A stretch of 16,725 nt of DNA from GCA-002784865 sp035646815 (GTDB lineage: Bacteria > Patescibacteriota > Microgenomatia > Levybacterales > UBA12049): positions 1-16,725 of the forward strand of contig DASRON010000035.1 of NCBI GenBank assembly GCA_035646815.1. The letters run 5' to 3'. The position numbers and the translations under genes are program-made. Positions 8,416 to 15,307 of the stretch are shown here, one piece after another. The stretch's first letter is position 1, and each line of letters begins with the position of its first letter. The notes below the pieces were generated by a model, which was not told where the DNA came from, did no database searches, and saw only the letters and a program-made list of their open reading frames with translations.

Positions 8416-8424
8416 TAATATATA
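8416..8424 (+). promoter_or_regulatory. Possible -10 region of micro-ORF/recG transcript
   Basis: TAATATATA holds overlapping -10-like hexamers (TAATAT at 8416-8421, TATATA at 8419-8424), which end 8 and 5 bases before the ATG at 8430. That spacing would again give an mRNA with almost no leader. There is no TG extension in register and no -35 box, and the region is simply AT-rich, so this is a weak call. Confidence 0.3.
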
Positions 8425-8429
8425 TTCAT

Positions 8430-8531
8430 ATGGACATCTTTAGAAAACATAAAAAGGTGTGGACAGTAATTGTCGCAATTTCTACAATTGCACTTGTTGC
8501 AACATCTTTTCTTCCTTTACTAAGTCTCTAG
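8430..8531 (+). CDS. 33-residue single-span membrane micro-protein (function unknown)
   Basis: An intact ATG-to-TAG reading frame of 33 codons. The N-terminus is short and basic (MDIFRKHKKVW). It is followed by a continuous hydrophobic stretch of about 20 residues (roughly 12-31: TVIVAISTIALVATSFLPLL) and ends LSL. This is the composition of a single-pass membrane protein with the N-terminus inside, not of random AT-rich DNA. The stop codon lies one base before the recG ATG, so the two are probably co-transcribed and perhaps translationally coupled. I do not recognise a named family. It could instead be a leader peptide or an uncleaved signal-anchor. That it is real is inferred from composition and position only; conservation in relatives would decide. 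Confidence 0.6.
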   Translation: MDIFRKHKKVWTVIVAISTIALVATSFLPLLSL

Positions 8532-8532
8532 T

Positions 8533-10563
8533 ATGGATTTAAATTCATCAGTAAATAAAGCTTCCAGGCTTTATAAGATGTATGCAAAAAGACTTGAAAA
8601 GCTTGGAATTTATACTTTTAAAGATTTTTTATACCACGTTCCTTTTCGTTATGACGATTTTTCTTTAATATCTAAAATAGGAAGTGTTCAGGCTGGAGAG
8701 ACTGTCACAATAAGAGGGGAAATAATAGAAATAAGTAATGAATATACAAGACGTTTTAAAAAAATTCAAAAGGCAAAAGTAAAAGATGAATCTGGAGAAA
8801 TAAATGTGATTTGGTTTAACCAACCATATCTACTTAAAACAATAAGAAGAGGTGACACAGTATCTTTATCAGGAAAAATAGAAAAAAATCTTAATAATCT
8901 CGTAATTCAAGCTCCTGTTTATGAAGTAATAAGTAAAGAAAACCCTGAAACCATTCATACAGGAAGACTTGTTCCCATTTACCCAGAAACAAGAGGAGTA
9001 AGTTCTAAATGGCTTAGAAGACAAATATATAATATTTTAAAATCAGAAAAAAACAATATTTCTGATTTTTTGCCAGATGAAATTATTAAAAAATATAATT
9101 TTTTAAATCTTTATGATGCACTCTTAAAAATTCATTTTCCAAAAGATCATCTAGAATCTGAAGAAGCAAGAAAAAGACTTTCTTTTGATGAATTATTTTT
9201 AATGCAACTTCAGGTAATAAAAAGAAAAACTGAGTGGAGTAAAAATATAAAAGGTTTTTCATTTAAAGTAAAAGAAAATAAGGAAAAAATAGATGATTTT
9301 ATTTCTTCTCTGCCGTTTAAATTAACTAATGCTCAAGAAAAAGTTTTATCAGAAATATATCTTGATCTTGGAAAAGAAAAACCAATGAATAGACTTCTTG
9401 AAGGAGACGTTGGATCAGGGAAAACAGTAGTTTCAGCAATTACAATGTATATTGCTTACCTTAACAACTTTCAATCTGTTTTAATGGCACCTACTGAAAT
9501 TCTTGCAAGTCAACATTTTAATACTCTTAATAATTTTTTCTCTCCGCTTGGAATAAAGGTAGTACTTGTAACTGGAAATAAAAAAATAAGTATGCAGGAT
9601 TTAGATTTTTCTATTCTAGTGGGAACACATGCTGTTTTATCTGACAAAATAGATTACAAAAATTTAGGCCTTGTAATAATTGATGAACAACAAAGATTTG
9701 GTGTTGAGCAAAGAGCTTTAATAAGAAAAAAAGGCAATAATCCACATTTCCTAACAATGACTGCAACACCAATCCCAAGAACAATTGCACTTTCTATGTA
9801 TGGTGATTTAGATTTATCAGTAATTGATGAGATGCCAATAGGACGAAAAAGGGTAAAAACTTGGCTTACCTCTCCTCATAAAAGAAAAGATGCATACAAA
9901 TGGATTGAAGAAGAAATAAAAACTAATAAAATTCAGGTTTTTGTTATCTGTCCTTTTATTGAAGAATCAGAAACAATGACTACTGTTAAAGCCGCAACTA
10001 AAGAACTTGAAATCTTAAAAAAACAAATTTTTCCAAATTTAAAGTTAGATATTTTGCACGGTAAACTAAAAGCCAAAGAAAAAGAAGAAGTATTAAATAA
10101 TTTTAAAAATAAAAAATTTGATATTTTAGTTGCGACTCCAGTTGTTGAAGTAGGAATTGATGTACCCAATGCAACGATCATTCTAATTGAAGCAGCTGAT
10201 AGATTTGGACTTTCTCAACTTCACCAATTACGAGGCAGAGTAGGAAGAGGAGATTTACAATCATATTGTCTTCTGTTTTCTGAGAGCAAGGGAGAAAAAA
10301 CAATTGAAAGATTAAGTGCGCTTCAAAAAATATATTTTGGAGCAGAACTTGCAGAACTTGATTTAAAACTTAGAGGACCAGGACAAATGTATGGAACCAC
10401 TCAGCATGGAATTCCAAAACTAAAAGTTGCTAGTTTTTCTGACTTTGATTTGATAAAAAAAACTAGAATAGAAGCAAAAGCTTTATTTCCTAAAATTAAT
10501 TCCTATACAAAGCTTTTTAATAAAATTTCTAAAGAAACATTAAAAGAAGTATCTCCTGATTAA
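8533..10563 (+). CDS. recG: ATP-dependent DNA helicase RecG
   Basis: Superfamily 2 helicase that remodels stalled replication forks and branch-migrates Holliday junctions. The 676 residues are near the usual length. An N-terminal wedge/OB-fold domain spans about 55-145 (GETVTIRGEIIEISN). Helicase motifs are in order: Walker A at 291-298 (GDVGSGKT), motif Ia (MAPTEILASQH), Walker B at 384-387 (DEQQ), motif III (TMTATPIPRTIALSMYGDLD), motif IV region (DILHGKLKAKEKEEVLNNF), motif V (VATPVVEVGIDVPNA) and motif VI (HQLRGRVGRGDLQSYCLL). The C-terminal TRG-type region is present. Nothing is broken. The start at 8533 is one base after the stop of the micro-ORF and has no ribosome binding site of its own, which suggests coupling. 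Confidence 0.97.
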   Translation: MDLNSSVNKASRLYKMYAKRLEKLGIYTFKDFLYHVPFRYDDFSLISKIGSVQAGETVTIRGEIIEISNEYTRRFKKIQKAKVKDESGEINVIWFNQPYLLKTIRRGDTVSLSGKIEKNLNNLVIQAPVYEVISKENPETIHTGRLVPIYPETRGVSSKWLRRQIYNILKSEKNNISDFLPDEIIKKYNFLNLYDALLKIHFPKDHLESEEARKRLSFDELFLMQLQVIKRKTEWSKNIKGFSFKVKENKEKIDDFISSLPFKLTNAQEKVLSEIYLDLGKEKPMNRLLEGDVGSGKTVVSAITMYIAYLNNFQSVLMAPTEILASQHFNTLNNFFSPLGIKVVLVTGNKKISMQDLDFSILVGTHAVLSDKIDYKNLGLVIIDEQQRFGVEQRALIRKKGNNPHFLTMTATPIPRTIALSMYGDLDLSVIDEMPIGRKRVKTWLTSPHKRKDAYKWIEEEIKTNKIQVFVICPFIEESETMTTVKAATKELEILKKQIFPNLKLDILHGKLKAKEKEEVLNNFKNKKFDILVATPVVEVGIDVPNATIILIEAADRFGLSQLHQLRGRVGRGDLQSYCLLFSESKGEKTIERLSALQKIYFGAELAELDLKLRGPGQMYGTTQHGIPKLKVASFSDFDLIKKTRIEAKALFPKINSYTKLFNKISKETLKEVSPD

Positions 10564-10568
10564 CTCTC

Positions 10569-10597
10569 TTGCGGAAAGGAACAAAATAAAGTAAAAT
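10569..10597 (+). promoter_or_regulatory. Candidate rpmF promoter
   Basis: TTGCGG (10569-10574), a 17-bp spacer, then TAAAAT (10592-10597) predicts a start near 10604 and a leader of about 28 bases to the rpmF ATG at 10632. An alternative leaderless arrangement uses TTTAAT (10620-10625), 6 bases before the ATG. The minus strand over the same site reads TGCTATTTT (10601-10593), an extended -10 pointing back into recG. All are predictions from sequence. Confidence 0.4.
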
Positions 10598-10631
10598 AGC
10601 ATAGTTAATTACGTCAGTATTTAATAAAAAT

Positions 10632-10838
10632 ATGCCACAAGAACCAAAGAAAAGACATTCAAGACAAAGACAAGGCAAAAGAAGAGCAGCGATAAACTTT
10701 GATGTTCCTTCACTTGTTATCTGTTCTAATTGCGGAAATAATATACTATCTCATTCAACTTGTAAGAAATGCGGGTACTATAAAGGAGCTCTTGTCGTAA
10801 ATCCTAAAAAAAAGGTAAAAAAAGAAATCGAAGAATAA
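10632..10838 (+). CDS. rpmF: 50S ribosomal protein L32
   Basis: Small zinc-binding protein of the large ribosomal subunit, 68 residues. The N-terminus is the family signature (MPQEPKKRHSRQRQGKRRA), and two CxxC pairs form the zinc knuckle (CSNCGNNILSHSTCKKCGYY). The C-terminus is a short lysine-rich tail (NPKKKVKKEIEE), slightly longer than in many bacteria. It opens the rpmF-nusB-rnc-rpsP-khpA-trmD run, with nusB starting 6 bases after its stop. The usual bacterial neighbours of rpmF (yceD, plsX) are absent here. Identification is secure. Confidence 0.96.
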   Translation: MPQEPKKRHSRQRQGKRRAAINFDVPSLVICSNCGNNILSHSTCKKCGYYKGALVVNPKKKVKKEIEE

Positions 10839-10844
10839 CAAATA

Positions 10845-11204
10845 ATGAAAAACCCTCTAGACCCGCGTCATAAAAAGAGACAAAAACTTGTCGAAGATTT
10901 ATTTAAAATCGAATTTCATAAACAAAGAATAAATCCTTTAACAAAGGCAATTATAATTAAAAAAGATACTATTGATGAAGTTATTAAAAAATCAGCTCCT
11001 GAGTTCCCAATAAATAAAATAAACAGAGTAGACCTTGCAATACTAAGACTTGCAGTTTATGAATTAATTATTGAAAGAAAAGAACCGCCTAGAGCAATTA
11101 TTGATGAAGCAATAGAGCTTGCTAAGGAATACGGCGGGGAAACAAGTCCAGCCTTTATAAATGGCGCGCTTGGAAACGTTATTGAACATGATAAATCTTC
11201 CTAA
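10845..11204 (+). CDS. nusB: Transcription antitermination factor NusB (short form)
   Basis: All-helical RNA-binding factor that with NusE (S10) binds boxA of rRNA leaders and supports antitermination. The 119 residues are shorter than the roughly 140 of E. coli NusB. The C-terminal half carries the family signature (NKINRVDLAILRLAVYELI, then PRAIIDEAIELAKEYG and FINGALGNVI). The N-terminal helix is recognisable (DPRHKKRQKLVEDLFKIEF), but the following helical region is compressed. The start has no Shine-Dalgarno sequence. Its 3' end overlaps the start of rnc. The family assignment is confident; normal boxA function is inferred. Confidence 0.9.
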   Translation: MKNPLDPRHKKRQKLVEDLFKIEFHKQRINPLTKAIIIKKDTIDEVIKKSAPEFPINKINRVDLAILRLAVYELIIERKEPPRAIIDEAIELAKEYGGETSPAFINGALGNVIEHDKSS

Positions 11205-11850
11205 AATAAAAGACAATAATTTATTTAATCAGGCCTTTACCCATAGGTCTTATTTAAATGAAACAAGACAAAAAGTTTCTTCTAATGAAAGACTGGAGTT
11301 TTTGGGAGACAGTGTAATTTCTTTTATTGTCTCAAACTATTTATACCTAACATATCCACAATATAATGAAGGAATACTAACAAATCTTAGATCACAACTT
11401 GTTAACACAGGAAGTCTTGCACAAATTGCTAAAGAATTAAACTTTGGAGTTTTATTAAAACTTTCCAAAGGAGAAGAAGATTCTAAAGGAAGACAAAATC
11501 AAAGTTTACTTGCAGATAGTTTTGAAGCATTTGTTGGTGCACTATTTTTAGATCAAGGAACTGAAGTTGTTTATAAATTCTTAGGAGATGTACTTCTTCC
11601 AAAAGCTGAACAATTTGTAAAAAACAAAGCCTTTAAGGATCCCAAGAGTCTTCTTCAGGAAAGAATTCAGGCAAAAAAACAAACTTCCCCTATGTATAAG
11701 GTTGCTAAAGAGTCAGGTCCTGCGCACGCAAAACTCTTTACTGTAAATGTATATTCTGGAGGTATACTTCTTGGCACAGGAGAAGGAAAGTCAAAACAGC
11801 AAGCAGAAGAACTGGCTGCAAAACAAGCACTTGAGAGAAAGACAAAATAA
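11188..11850 (+). CDS. rnc: Ribonuclease III
   Basis: Double-strand-specific endoribonuclease that processes rRNA precursors and structured mRNAs in the cytoplasm. The nuclease domain has the signature NERLEFLGDS at residues 33-42, with metal-binding acidic residues E34, E37, D41, D110 and E113. A double-stranded RNA-binding domain runs from about 151 to the end (DPKSLLQERIQ and SKQQAEELAAKQALE). I chose the ATG at 11188 (220 residues, MINLPK), which overlaps nusB by 17 bases. An in-frame ATG at 11161 would add nine residues and overlap nusB by 44 bases; neither has a Shine-Dalgarno sequence. The gene's final bases contain the rpsP promoter. Identification is secure, the exact start less so. 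Confidence 0.95.
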   Translation: MINLPKIKDNNLFNQAFTHRSYLNETRQKVSSNERLEFLGDSVISFIVSNYLYLTYPQYNEGILTNLRSQLVNTGSLAQIAKELNFGVLLKLSKGEEDSKGRQNQSLLADSFEAFVGALFLDQGTEVVYKFLGDVLLPKAEQFVKNKAFKDPKSLLQERIQAKKQTSPMYKVAKESGPAHAKLFTVNVYSGGILLGTGEGKSKQQAEELAAKQALERKTK

Positions 11851-11859
11851 TGGTAAAAT
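11831..11859 (+). promoter_or_regulatory. Strong-looking rpsP promoter inside the end of rnc
   Basis: TTGAGA (11831-11836), a 17-bp spacer, then TAAAAT (11854-11859) preceded by TGG, giving an extended -10 TGGTAAAAT. The hexamer ends 7 bases before the rpsP ATG at 11867, so the transcript should begin at 11866-11867, essentially leaderless. The -35 lies within the rnc coding sequence and the TG sits just after the rnc stop codon. This would give ribosomal protein S16 its own promoter within the cluster. Confidence 0.6.
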
Positions 11860-11866
11860 CTAAAAC

Positions 11867-12097
11867 ATGGCAACTGTAATAAGATCATCAAGAACTGGTA
11901 AAAGAGGAGAACGTAAATTTAGAATCGTTGTTGCGGAAAAACGATCCAAACGTGACGGAAAACCAGTTGAAGTATTGGGTTGGTATGAAAAAGGACCAAA
12001 AGGAGTAAAGAAGATTGATAAAGTACGCTTTGACTATTGGATTTCTCAAGGTGCAAGGGCAAGTGATACGATACTAAAACTGACATCAAAACAATGA
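11867..12097 (+). CDS. rpsP: 30S ribosomal protein S16
   Basis: Small-subunit assembly protein that binds 16S rRNA, 76 residues, close to the bacterial norm of 80-90. The N-terminus (MATVIRSSRTGKRGERKFRIVV) and the central block (VEVLGWYEKGPKGVKKIDKV), followed by YWISQGARASDTILKL, are characteristic. It is followed by khpA with a 4-base ATGA overlap at 12094-12097, which indicates translational coupling. The rpsP-khpA-trmD order is widespread in bacteria, normally with rimM before trmD. The start is set by similarity and by the promoter ending 7 bases upstream. Confidence 0.97.
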   Translation: MATVIRSSRTGKRGERKFRIVVAEKRSKRDGKPVEVLGWYEKGPKGVKKIDKVRFDYWISQGARASDTILKLTSKQ

Positions 12098-12333
12098 AAG
12101 ATATTTTAAACTATATAATTACTTCCATTGTCGAAAAACCAGACGATGTAAATATAACCGAGAATGAACAAGACGAAGTTGTAAATTTAGAGATTGATGT
12201 TGCAAAAGAAGATATGGGGAAAGTAATAGGTAAAAGTGGTAAAGTCATAAAAGCAATAAGAAATATAATGAAAATTCCTGCAATAAAACAAAATAAGCGA
12301 ATTTACGTATCTTTGACAGAAAAACCACAATAA
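12094..12333 (+). CDS. khpA: KH-domain RNA-binding protein KhpA
   Basis: Small cytoplasmic RNA-binding protein of 79 residues made of one KH domain. The GxxG RNA-contact loop is GKSG at 46-49, within DMGKVIGKSGKVIKAIRNIMK. The family (also called YlqC) partners with KhpB/Jag in several Gram-positive bacteria and affects cell elongation and RNA stability; the partner is not in this window. The start overlaps the rpsP stop (ATGA) and has no separate ribosome binding site. Sitting between rpsP and trmD is its classic location. Identification is confident; the role in this organism is inferred. Confidence 0.93.
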   Translation: MKDILNYIITSIVEKPDDVNITENEQDEVVNLEIDVAKEDMGKVIGKSGKVIKAIRNIMKIPAIKQNKRIYVSLTEKPQ

Positions 12334-12341
12334 GCTTAGTT
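12313..12341 (+). promoter_or_regulatory. Weak candidate trmD promoter
   Basis: A consensus TTGACA (12313-12318) inside the end of khpA is followed after 17 bases by TTAGTT (12336-12341), a poor -10. It predicts a start near 12348, about 5 bases before the trmD ATG. The -35 and spacing are good but the -10 is weak, and trmD may simply be read from the rpsP promoter. Confidence 0.25.
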
Positions 12342-12352
12342 ACTGCAATTTT

Positions 12353-13048
12353 ATGAAAATAACAATCCTCACGTTATTTAAGGAAATGTTTATTGGTCCA
12401 TTTGACCACTCTATTATAAAAAGAGCTATTGATAAAAAAATAGTTAAAATAGATTTTGTAAACATTAGAGACTTTGGAATAGGAAAACATAAAGCAGTTG
12501 ATGATAAACCCTTTGGTGGGGGAGCAGGCATGATTTTAAGAGCAGATGTACTAAGCAATGCAATTGAAAAAGTAAAAGATAAAAAACTAAAAAAAAGCGA
12601 GCAAAAAGTATATTTATTAAGTGCTCATGGAAAACAGTTTAATTGGAAAAGGGCAAAAGAATATTCTAAGCTAAAACATTTAATTCTTATTTGTGGACAT
12701 TATGAAGGTTTTGATGAAAGAGTTAAAAATTTTATCGATGGTGAAATTTCAATAGGTGATTTTATTGTAACTGGAGGAGAAATTCCCGCAATGCTTATTA
12801 CAGATTCTGTTGTAAGACTTTTACCTGGTGTAATAAGAGCAGGCGCTGCAATCTCAGAATCATTTTTTGAAAATCTTGAATATCCTCACTATACGCAACC
12901 TAGAACTTTTAAAAACCTATCTGTTCCAGATGTTTTAATTTCAGGTGATCATAAAAAAATTGAGAAATGGAAGAAAGATCAATCACTTAAGATAACTCAG
13001 AAATTAAGACCAGATCTAATTAAATATTCTAAAAAGGATTTGCATTAA
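12353..13048 (+). CDS. trmD: tRNA (guanine-37-N1)-methyltransferase
   Basis: SPOUT-class methyltransferase that adds a methyl group from S-adenosylmethionine to N1 of G37 next to the anticodon, preventing +1 frameshifting. The 231 residues carry the trefoil-knot motifs: FGGGAGMILRADVL (about 54-67), LICGHYEGFDERV (about 112-124) and EISIGDFIVTGGEIPAMLI (about 131-149), with DSVVRLLPGV just after. The C-terminal helical domain ends YSKKDLH. The gene sits 19 bases after khpA; rimM, which usually lies between them, and rplS, which usually follows trmD, are both missing. Its last 20 bases overlap the end of pilO on the opposite strand. Identification is secure. Confidence 0.97.
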   Translation: MKITILTLFKEMFIGPFDHSIIKRAIDKKIVKIDFVNIRDFGIGKHKAVDDKPFGGGAGMILRADVLSNAIEKVKDKKLKKSEQKVYLLSAHGKQFNWKRAKEYSKLKHLILICGHYEGFDERVKNFIDGEISIGDFIVTGGEIPAMLITDSVVRLLPGVIRAGAAISESFFENLEYPHYTQPRTFKNLSVPDVLISGDHKKIEKWKKDQSLKITQKLRPDLIKYSKKDLH

Positions 13049-13745
13049 AGCCACCGCTTGATGAAGCACTAGGTGAAATAATCTGCCTTTCTGTATTTGC
13101 CCATTTTGAAATACCACTTAAAACAGTTAAATCAGCTCCAGAAAGCATTTTTAAAGGTGTCTGTTCATTAAAATTAACAGGTGGAATCGCTTTATAATAA
13201 AAATTTATTGTTGCATTTACCGAATTATAATTAGTCTTTACGTTAATGATCTCTGAAATAGGGGCAGTTTTGTAGAGCTCTTTTATAAATCTTGATGCCC
13301 CATTTGTATCTCCTTCTAAATTTAAAGTAAGCTCAAGAATAGGGAACTTTTTAACAGAAGTCGGAGGTTTTGAAAGATCACCAACGCTAAATTCAAATGC
13401 TCCAAGAGAAAGACCAGCTTTGCTTGCAGCTATTGAGACAGCATTAAGTATTCCTGCAAAATCCTTACCTACTGGAAGAACAGAAGAAGTTACATTATAT
13501 TGAGAAGTAAGGGTTGCATCATTTATGTTTAATAAATTAGTATAATTTGTTTTAAGAACATTTAATTTTTCAAATTCCTGTTTAGATTTTTTTTGAAGAT
13601 CAAAAAGACTATAAATTTGTGGAATAATGACAAATATAAAAAGTGCAACACAAATAATAATAATTCCTAAAGGTAAAAAATATTCCTTATTTTTTTTGTA
13701 TAAAACTGTAATTACTTCTTTATCTATATTTATATTTTTTTTCAT
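13029..13745 (-). CDS. pilO: Type IV pilus inner-membrane protein PilO
   Basis: Bitopic protein that, with PilN, forms the alignment complex linking the cytoplasmic PilM ring to the pilus machine. The 238 residues have a short basic cytoplasmic start, one membrane segment at about 22-44 (rich in I/L/V/F), a coiled-coil-like stretch (about 48-75, DLQKKSKQEFEKLNVLKTNY) and a ferredoxin-like extracytoplasmic domain (about 85-190, including LELTLNLEGDTNGASRFI). It ends in a Ser/Gly/Asn-rich tail. The start codon overlaps the pilN stop (ATGA). The identity rests on topology, length and the pilM-pilN-pilO order more than on sequence motifs, since PilO is poorly conserved. Its 3' end overlaps trmD by 20 bases tail to tail. 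Confidence 0.85.
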   Translation of the reverse strand: MKKNINIDKEVITVLYKKNKEYFLPLGIIIICVALFIFVIIPQIYSLFDLQKKSKQEFEKLNVLKTNYTNLLNINDATLTSQYNVTSSVLPVGKDFAGILNAVSIAASKAGLSLGAFEFSVGDLSKPPTSVKKFPILELTLNLEGDTNGASRFIKELYKTAPISEIINVKTNYNSVNATINFYYKAIPPVNFNEQTPLKMLSGADLTVLSGISKWANTERQIISPSASSSGGFNANPF

Positions 13746-14278
13746 AATATTGTTGCATTTACAGAAAGAATGAATTCACCATTTTTAAAATTTACATTTA
13801 TCCCTTTAATTACTAAGTTTTTAATAAGTTTTTTTTCTTGAGACAGTTTAATCATATTCTCTAAATACGTATCAATTGATAAAAGGGAATTTGAGGAAAC
13901 TGACATATTTAGACTGTCTTTATTAATGTCTAGACCAGCTGTTTTAGCTTCTCCTGGAACAGAGTTTAAAACTTTTTGTATTAAACTTGTGTAATCTTTT
14001 CTTTTTTTTAAAATTTCTGAAGTACCTTTTATCCTATCATTTACTAAGATCATTTTTGCCGCCTTTGCTTTAAGTGCAGAAATAGAGTTTATAACTGAAT
14101 TTTGCTCATTTTTAATAGAAGTTACTGAAAATTTTGTATTTAAAATAAAAATTATAATTGAAAAAAGAGCAACTGTGGCAAGTAAAATTCCAGCTATTAA
14201 TTTTAGTATTTTTAATCTTTTTTGTTTTTTAATCAGCTGATCATCTTTTTGCTGAAGCAGGTTAATATTGCTATTCAT
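13742..14278 (-). CDS. pilN: Type IV pilus assembly protein PilN
   Basis: Bitopic partner of PilO. The 178 residues begin with MNSNINLLQQ, matching the INLL motif by which the PilN N-terminus docks into a groove of PilM. A basic stretch (KKQKRLKILK) leads into one membrane helix at about 25-47, then a heptad-like segment (SVINSISALKAKAAKMILVNDRI) and a small globular domain. The gene overlaps pilM by 8 bases at its start and pilO by 4 bases at its end, consistent with translational coupling. The N-terminal motif, topology and position make the call strong. Confidence 0.9.
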   Translation of the reverse strand: MNSNINLLQQKDDQLIKKQKRLKILKLIAGILLATVALFSIIIFILNTKFSVTSIKNEQNSVINSISALKAKAAKMILVNDRIKGTSEILKKRKDYTSLIQKVLNSVPGEAKTAGLDINKDSLNMSVSSNSLLSIDTYLENMIKLSQEKKLIKNLVIKGINVNFKNGEFILSVNATIL

Positions 14279-15305
14279 AATCTCTCATCGCAAGACCAAC
14301 GGCAATTGAATAATCTGGTCCGTTATCTAATATCTCTTTTGGTATTTGCTGAGAAGAAAGAATTTTCCATGGATTTGCGATTGCTGTCTCTATTCCTGAA
14401 GCATTTGCAAAAAAAACTTCTATTCCTGGTAATTTTGCTGTTCCTCCAGATAAAATTATTTGTCTAATTGTTTGATCATCTTTATATTTTTGGCCATAAA
14501 AAGCAATTGATTTTTTTGCTTCAGCAAGAATTGAACTTAAAATTGGTTCTGTTGCTCTTCCTATTTTTCCACCTAATGTTTTATCTGAAAAACCGTATGC
14601 TTTTTTGTATTCTTCAGCTTGACTAGAAGTTAAGCCAAGATCTGCTGCAATTGCTCTGTTTATTGCCGCACCGCCAACAGACATTGAATAAGTAAACACC
14701 ATAATTCCTTTTCTAATTATTGCAAAAGATGTACTTACTGCTCCAATATTAATTATCAGAGAAGTTGGGAAGCTCTCTCCTGAAACAAGTGATCTAACAG
14801 CAGATAGAATCTCTGTTTCCATAGAACTAATTGTAAAACCTGCTGAGGAAATTATTCTTTGATATTTATTTATCAAAATTGTGGGTGCTCCAACCATTAA
14901 CACTTGCATTTTTTCATTAACAGCAGTTGCTTCAGGTTTTTTTAATATATTCCAGACAAGTGTAATGTTAGTCAGAGGAACCGGAATGTATTGCTCAGCC
15001 TCCCAATAAATAGCTGATCTTAGCTCTTTTTCTGATAATACAGGCATTTCTAAAACCTTTGTATAAACTTGATTTTCTGCTAAAGCAACATTTACAAACT
15101 TAGAATCAATTCCTATATCATCAGCCGCTTTTCTTATTGTCTGAGACATTTCTTCTTCATCTAAAGGTGCTTCTGATAGCATGCCCCTAGAGGGAGTTGG
15201 AGCAATAATTGAAGATTTAAAAGCATATCCTCCTTGTCCACTCTCAAGCCATACCAATTTTATAGTTGTAGCCCCAATATCAAGACCAAATGGTTTTTTT
15301 TTCAT
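14271..15305 (-). CDS. pilM: Type IV pilus assembly ATPase-fold protein PilM
   Basis: Cytoplasmic actin/FtsA-like protein that binds the PilN tail and links the pilus machine to its motor ATPases. The 344 residues open with a phosphate-1 motif (FGLDIGATTIKLVWLE). They continue through EMPVLSEKELRSAIYWEAEQYIP, typical of PilM, and a second nucleotide-binding segment (SLIINIGAVSTSFAII). The adenosine motif near the C-terminus is ILSGGTAKLPGIEVFFA. The ATG at 15305 lies 2 bases after the stop of the PilX-like gene and has no promoter of its own that I can see, so it is probably read from the promoter at 16141-16169. No pilP or pilQ follows in the cluster, as expected for a cell without an outer membrane. 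Identification is secure. Confidence 0.95.
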   Translation of the reverse strand: MKKKPFGLDIGATTIKLVWLESGQGGYAFKSSIIAPTPSRGMLSEAPLDEEEMSQTIRKAADDIGIDSKFVNVALAENQVYTKVLEMPVLSEKELRSAIYWEAEQYIPVPLTNITLVWNILKKPEATAVNEKMQVLMVGAPTILINKYQRIISSAGFTISSMETEILSAVRSLVSGESFPTSLIINIGAVSTSFAIIRKGIMVFTYSMSVGGAAINRAIAADLGLTSSQAEEYKKAYGFSDKTLGGKIGRATEPILSSILAEAKKSIAFYGQKYKDDQTIRQIILSGGTAKLPGIEVFFANASGIETAIANPWKILSSQQIPKEILDNGPDYSIAVGLAMRDYE

Positions 15306-15307
15306 AG

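Noticed and set aside
8317..8429. Riboswitch or small RNA in the purH-recG gap
   Set aside because: Apart from the 20-bp palindrome there is no multi-stem structure, and the sequence is mostly simple A/T runs.
5506..14278. Recoding of TGA as glycine (as in some CPR lineages)
   Set aside because: TGA ends tyrS, rpsP and pilN exactly where the families should end, and no in-frame TGA interrupts a conserved gene.
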